In this document: positions 60,762-64,000 of the stretch, one piece after another | Layout of the letters: the number at the start of each line of letters is the position of its first letter | Position numbering within the stretch: the stretch's first letter is position 1 | Assembly: GCF_042680125.1 (NCBI RefSeq) | Contig: NZ_JBHTNY010000019.1 | Length of the DNA: 64,000 nucleotides | Source of the DNA: Robinsoniella peoriensis | GTDB taxonomy: Bacteria > Bacillota > Clostridia > Lachnospirales > Lachnospiraceae | Direction: 5' to 3' (one strand) | Translations under genes and position numbers: made by a program | Notes under the pieces: generated by a model | The model's input: the letters and a program-made list of their open reading frames with translations, nothing else | What the model was told of the DNA's origin: nothing | The model's database searches: none

Positions 60762-62180
60762 ATGAAATTTCGCTGGAAGATTTTCTTTATTTTTACGGCA
60801 TTGATTGCAGTCGTATTCAGCATTTTTGGCATTTGGATAGTGACCGCCACATTTCAGTCATCCCTGGACCGGGAGATTGAACGTGGGAATTCCGAAAATA
60901 AAATGTTCCAGTTTGCATTTGAAATGTCCGTAAATTCATTAGGAGAAGAATATCTGGTTATAGATGATAAAGTGATTAAGGATATCGCCAATTCACTGAA
61001 GAAAAGTGTAGGAGGAAGCAACAGCTATATCAGAGTTTATGACAAGCAGAGAAAAGTGCTGTTCAGTGACGCAAACATAAAGACAGATACTGACTTTATC
61101 TCAAGACTTCAGGATAATAATTACGGATATGAAATAGTAAATGAAAATGAAGGCTATTATCTGATCGTAATGTGTAAAAGCGAAAGTAAGGAGAGCATAT
61201 TTTATCTGGAGAATATCATGGATATTTCCTACATATATTCAGAGCGTGAACAGCTGTTTCAACGTTACCAGATTGGGATTGTCGTGCTTTTAGTGGGGAC
61301 CGGTTTTGTAACCCTGATGCTTTCCAATTATCTGACCCGGTCAGTAGTTACCCTTTCGAAGGTAACCAGGAAGTTTTCCAGGGGAGATTATCAGATCAGG
61401 GCAAAACGCGTGAGCGAGGATGAGATCGGAGAGCTGTCCCAGGACTTTAATGATATGGCGGAAAATTTGTGTCAGAAAATGGGAGAGCTGGCGCAGGCAG
61501 CCAGGCGGCAGGAAGATTTTACGGCCTCCTTTGCCCATGAACTGAAGACGCCGCTTACATCCATCATAGGATATGCAGATATGCTGCGGACAATGGATCT
61601 GGATAAAGAAGAGATAATGGAAGCATCCAACTACATCTATTCCCAGGGAAAGCGTCTGGAAAGCCTTTCCCTAAAGCTGCTGGAATTAATTGTAACGAAG
61701 AAGCATGAATATGAACTGACGCCGATTCAGGCAGAGGCGTTTATGAAAAATGTGGTACAGACAGTAAGTGCATCTCTGGAAGTGAAACAGATTACGCTGC
61801 ATATGAAGGCGGAAGAAGGCGTTATTATTGGAGAAAAGGATCTATTGGTGTCCCTGCTGGTGAACCTGATCGATAATGCCAGAAAGGCGTCTTACGAACA
61901 GGGTGACATCTGGATTACGGGAAAGAGAAACCAGGATGATTATGAAATTATGGTAAAGGACAATGGCTGTGGTATACCAGAGGAAGAGCTCAGTAAAATC
62001 ACAGAGGCATTTTATATGGTGGACAAGTCCAGAGCCAGAAAAGAAGGAGGGGCGGGTCTTGGAATGACACTTTGCAGTAAAATTGTGGAGATCCATGATG
62101 CCAAATGGCGTATCCGAAGTAAAGAAGGAGAGGGAACGACGATCTGGATTTCCTTCCCGGAAGGGGGAGCGGGCAGATGA
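60762..62180 (+). CDS. Sensor histidine kinase (HisKA type, HAMP)
   Basis: 472 residues. Helix 1 (about 5-28), external sensor of about 130 residues, helix 2 (FQRYQIGIVVLLVGTGFVTL), HAMP, and a HisKA domain with phospho-His in FTASFAHELKTPLTSIIGYA. The HATPase has LLVNLIDNARKAS, DNGCGIPEEEL and GGAGLGMTLCSKIV. It starts directly after the response-regulator stop and overlaps the next gene by four bases. The signal is unknown; the operon with a wall peptidase suggests a cell-envelope cue. Confidence 0.94.
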   Translation: MKFRWKIFFIFTALIAVVFSIFGIWIVTATFQSSLDREIERGNSENKMFQFAFEMSVNSLGEEYLVIDDKVIKDIANSLKKSVGGSNSYIRVYDKQRKVLFSDANIKTDTDFISRLQDNNYGYEIVNENEGYYLIVMCKSESKESIFYLENIMDISYIYSEREQLFQRYQIGIVVLLVGTGFVTLMLSNYLTRSVVTLSKVTRKFSRGDYQIRAKRVSEDEIGELSQDFNDMAENLCQKMGELAQAARRQEDFTASFAHELKTPLTSIIGYADMLRTMDLDKEEIMEASNYIYSQGKRLESLSLKLLELIVTKKHEYELTPIQAEAFMKNVVQTVSASLEVKQITLHMKAEEGVIIGEKDLLVSLLVNLIDNARKASYEQGDIWITGKRNQDDYEIMVKDNGCGIPEEELSKITEAFYMVDKSRARKEGGAGLGMTLCSKIVEIHDAKWRIRSKEGEGTTIWISFPEGGAGR

Positions 62181-63127
62181 ATTGGAAAAAAATAGGAATG
62201 TATACCCTGAGTTCAGTCTTTGTAGGTGGATTAATTGCAATGGCGGTCTTTTTCCCCCAGTATTACAGCAAGATACATGACAATAAATATCTGAATAATG
62301 TTACCATTGTGGATAGAGAGAAGGTTTCTCTGTCTTACGATTATAATACATCCTTAGAGAGTAAACTGGAGGTTTTGATGCAGCCGGTCAGAGAAAACAC
62401 AAAATTCAGGCCGGTCCGTCAGACGAAAGATAATGTGGTCAGTGACAAAAAATTAATTGAGGGTCTGGCAAAAGAGGTAATTGGGCTGCAGAAAGCAGGT
62501 GTTTTCTGGATGGTGGAGCAGTACCCCTATGTGGATTACTTTGTGGATGCTTCCCTTTACAGTGTGAAAAACGAATCCTCTACACTGAATCCAAATGACA
62601 ACGTGCTGTTCTGGTATATGAGGTTTAGTGACTTTACGACTTTTGACTTTGAATTTTGTGTAGATGCATATGATTACAAGATTTATAGTGCAGGTATTTC
62701 ATGTGACATCCTTCATAAAGAGTATGATATTCTTCAGTCGCAGATGGCAATGAATGAAATATGGATAAAAAATAGCCAAAATGATGTAAGTGTTACGGAA
62801 AGTGCAACGGAAGATATTGCATCAAGCGTGGAGGCGGAAACGGAAGATCCTTCAATGAAGGAAAGCAGTGAAGAGTTTTACTATTATGTGAATTCTCAGA
62901 ATTCAATACTGATGGAAGGCTTCCAGCAGTATTATGGTGCAGATTTTTCTGAAATTATAGGTTTTGATTATTTATATTCTATCATTAAATACCAGTTTAA
63001 GAATACTTCAGCCAATGTCAGAAAGAGCTGGTATGGGAAAAATGTTGGAGCAAATTATATGCCGGCATTTGCTGTTGGCATTGAAACAATGGCGGACTGG
63101 GTGGAGAATGCAGATAAAAATGAGTAA
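62177..63127 (+). CDS. Membrane-anchored extracytoplasmic protein of unknown function
   Basis: 316 residues with one N-terminal helix (IGMYTLSSVFVGGLIAMAVFF) followed by a soluble outer domain. There is an acidic, Ser-rich stretch in the middle (ESATEDIASSVEAETEDPSM). I recognise no family. It overlaps the kinase gene by four bases (ATGA), so it is made together with the two-component system, and could be an accessory sensor like the YycH/YycI proteins that sit with WalK. That comparison is by layout only, not by sequence. Confidence 0.75.
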   Translation: MNWKKIGMYTLSSVFVGGLIAMAVFFPQYYSKIHDNKYLNNVTIVDREKVSLSYDYNTSLESKLEVLMQPVRENTKFRPVRQTKDNVVSDKKLIEGLAKEVIGLQKAGVFWMVEQYPYVDYFVDASLYSVKNESSTLNPNDNVLFWYMRFSDFTTFDFEFCVDAYDYKIYSAGISCDILHKEYDILQSQMAMNEIWIKNSQNDVSVTESATEDIASSVEAETEDPSMKESSEEFYYYVNSQNSILMEGFQQYYGADFSEIIGFDYLYSIIKYQFKNTSANVRKSWYGKNVGANYMPAFAVGIETMADWVENADKNE

Positions 63128-63168
63128 ATGATACAACTATGATACAAATTTCACACGATTTTGATGCA
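63128..63168 (+). promoter_or_regulatory. Phased direct repeats before vanY
   Basis: ATGATACAA (63128), ATGATACAA (63139) and, one period skipped, TTGATGCAG (63161) are in 11-base register, about 70-110 bases before the carboxypeptidase start. The unit matches the one before the response-regulator gene. The last unit overlaps a possible -35 (TTGATG) with TATGTA 16 bases on. Confidence 0.6.
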
Positions 63169-63235
63169 GTTGGGTTCTATCCTATGTATAACGATACGGA
63201 ATATAAGGGGATATCTGTTATAAGGAGGGACAATT

Positions 63236-64000
63236 GTGAACAAGAGACGAAAAAAGAGAATACGAAGGTTAAGGGCTCATTGCCTGCGTTTTTTGGTGGG
63301 AGGGGTTTTATGCTTTAGTATGGTAGGCATATTTATGCTGGCGGCAAATGCATTTAAGTCAATGGAAAATAAACCGGCAGCAAAAGTTGTCCAAAATGAT
63401 AAAATCAATACCGGCGGAAACGAATTAACAGTTAACCGGCAGAATACAACGGATTCGGAATCGAATCTGTTAATTCTGGTTAACAAGGACCATCCGCTGC
63501 CGGATGATTACCAGGTGGAGTTAAAGACCCTGCAAAATGGACTGACCAGCGTGGCTGCTTCCATTTATGAGCAATTGAAGGAAATGCTTACAGATGGAAG
63601 TGAAGAAGGGTTGGAATTCTGTGTGGCTTCCGGCTACCGCAGTGTAGAAAGTCAGCAGAAAATTCTGGATCATGATATCAGTGCTCTGATGCAGCAGGGG
63701 CTGACATACGAAGAGGCATATGAGGAAAAAACAAGAGTTGTCATGCCGCCGGGCTATAGTGAACATGAATCCGGACTGGCAGTAGATATTGCAGCTTTAA
63801 GCAACCAGAAACTGGATGACACGCAGGAGGAAACACCGGAAAATAAATGGCTGCAGGAAAATTGTGCCAGGTATGGATTTATTCTCAGATATCCCAAGGG
63901 GAAAGAAGATATCACAGATATAGATTATGAATCCTGGCATTTCAGGTACGTGGGAGTCGAAGCAGCACAATATATTATGGATCACAATTTGACATTAGAA
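63236..64000 (+). CDS. VanY-type D-Ala-D-Ala carboxypeptidase, cut by window end
   Basis: 255 codons are visible with no stop, so the C-terminus lies beyond the window. Start is GTG with AAGGAGGG 6 bases before it. A basic N-terminus and one helix (FLVGGVLCFSMVGIFMLAA) anchor it outside the membrane. Zinc peptidase motifs of the VanY/DacB family are intact: VASGYRSVESQ, the S-x-H-x-x-G-x-A-x-D block in PGYSEHESGLAVDIA, and the E-x-W-H block in YESWHFRYVG. It trims the terminal D-Ala of peptidoglycan stem peptides in relatives. Preceded by the same phased repeats as the two-component operon, which implies shared control. Confidence 0.92.
   Translation, partial: MNKRRKKRIRRLRAHCLRFLVGGVLCFSMVGIFMLAANAFKSMENKPAAKVVQNDKINTGGNELTVNRQNTTDSESNLLILVNKDHPLPDDYQVELKTLQNGLTSVAASIYEQLKEMLTDGSEEGLEFCVASGYRSVESQQKILDHDISALMQQGLTYEEAYEEKTRVVMPPGYSEHESGLAVDIAALSNQKLDDTQEETPENKWLQENCARYGFILRYPKGKEDITDIDYESWHFRYVGVEAAQYIMDHNLTLE

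Noticed and set aside
60108..64000. A vancomycin-resistance cluster
   Set aside because: Only a VanY-type peptidase and an OmpR-type two-component system are present; no VanH, ligase or VanX-like gene is in view.

Overview
This window looks like the chromosome of a gut-type clostridium in the Lachnospiraceae (Firmicutes). The reasons are the moderately AT-rich DNA, strong AGGAGG-type ribosome sites, many YesM/YesN-type two-component pairs, a BMP-family nucleoside ABC transporter, a glycine riboswitch ahead of an AGCS symporter, a glutamine synthetase-ANTAR pair, and very large secreted LamG/Ig/GH43 proteins. The family assignment is inferred from gene content, not from a marker gene.

Layout. 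1-7.2 kb: the end of a sugar ABC transporter (two permeases), a YesN/YesM-type two-component system and a GH112 galactosyl phosphorylase, which together form a disaccharide uptake and phosphorolysis locus. 7.2-14.3 kb: a Crh-like HPr homologue, an AlbA_2 ATP-binding regulator, a small Cys-containing protein, a PAS-gene remnant, a second two-component system on the minus strand, an XRE/membrane protein pair, a NUDIX hydrolase and a YbaK-type deacylase. 14.4-17.1 kb (minus): a dipeptide epimerase with a non-AUG start, then an AGCS amino-acid symporter. 17.4-26.2 kb (plus): a complete nucleoside salvage operon (deoB, cdd, nucleoside ABC transporter, deoC, binding lipoprotein, Crp-type regulator, uridine phosphorylase). 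26.5-29 kb: a membrane protein and a glycine-riboswitch-controlled AGCS symporter. 29-32.4 kb: a PD-(D/E)XK nuclease-like protein, then glutamine synthetase with its ANTAR partner; the glnA leader contains an intrinsic terminator, suggesting antitermination. 32.5-38.8 kb: an ABC/FtsX exporter with a very long coiled coil, and an rRNA methyltransferase.

39-56.5 kb holds four consecutive secreted proteins (about 2582, 748, 960 and 1341 residues). Three carry GH43 catalytic domains, and all carry mixtures of LamG, Ig-like, repeat or LRR modules. It reads as a surface arabinan/arabinoxylan-type degradation locus. 57-60 kb has tRNA-Pro(CGG), a broken small membrane-protein gene, a second Crh-like HPr homologue, an SGNH-like protein and a membrane protein. 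60-64 kb has an OmpR-type two-component system, a membrane-anchored protein of unknown function and a VanY-type D,D-carboxypeptidase that runs off the window. Matching 11-bp-phased direct repeats lie before the regulator and before vanY.

Three 166-bp full-length inverted-repeat elements (MITE-like) with the same CTAG termini lie at 30.0, 56.5 and 59.7 kb, and a deleted relative lies at 47.0 kb. One of them supplies the stop codon of the ANTAR gene. I found no CRISPR array, no rRNA, no transposase and no phage genes.
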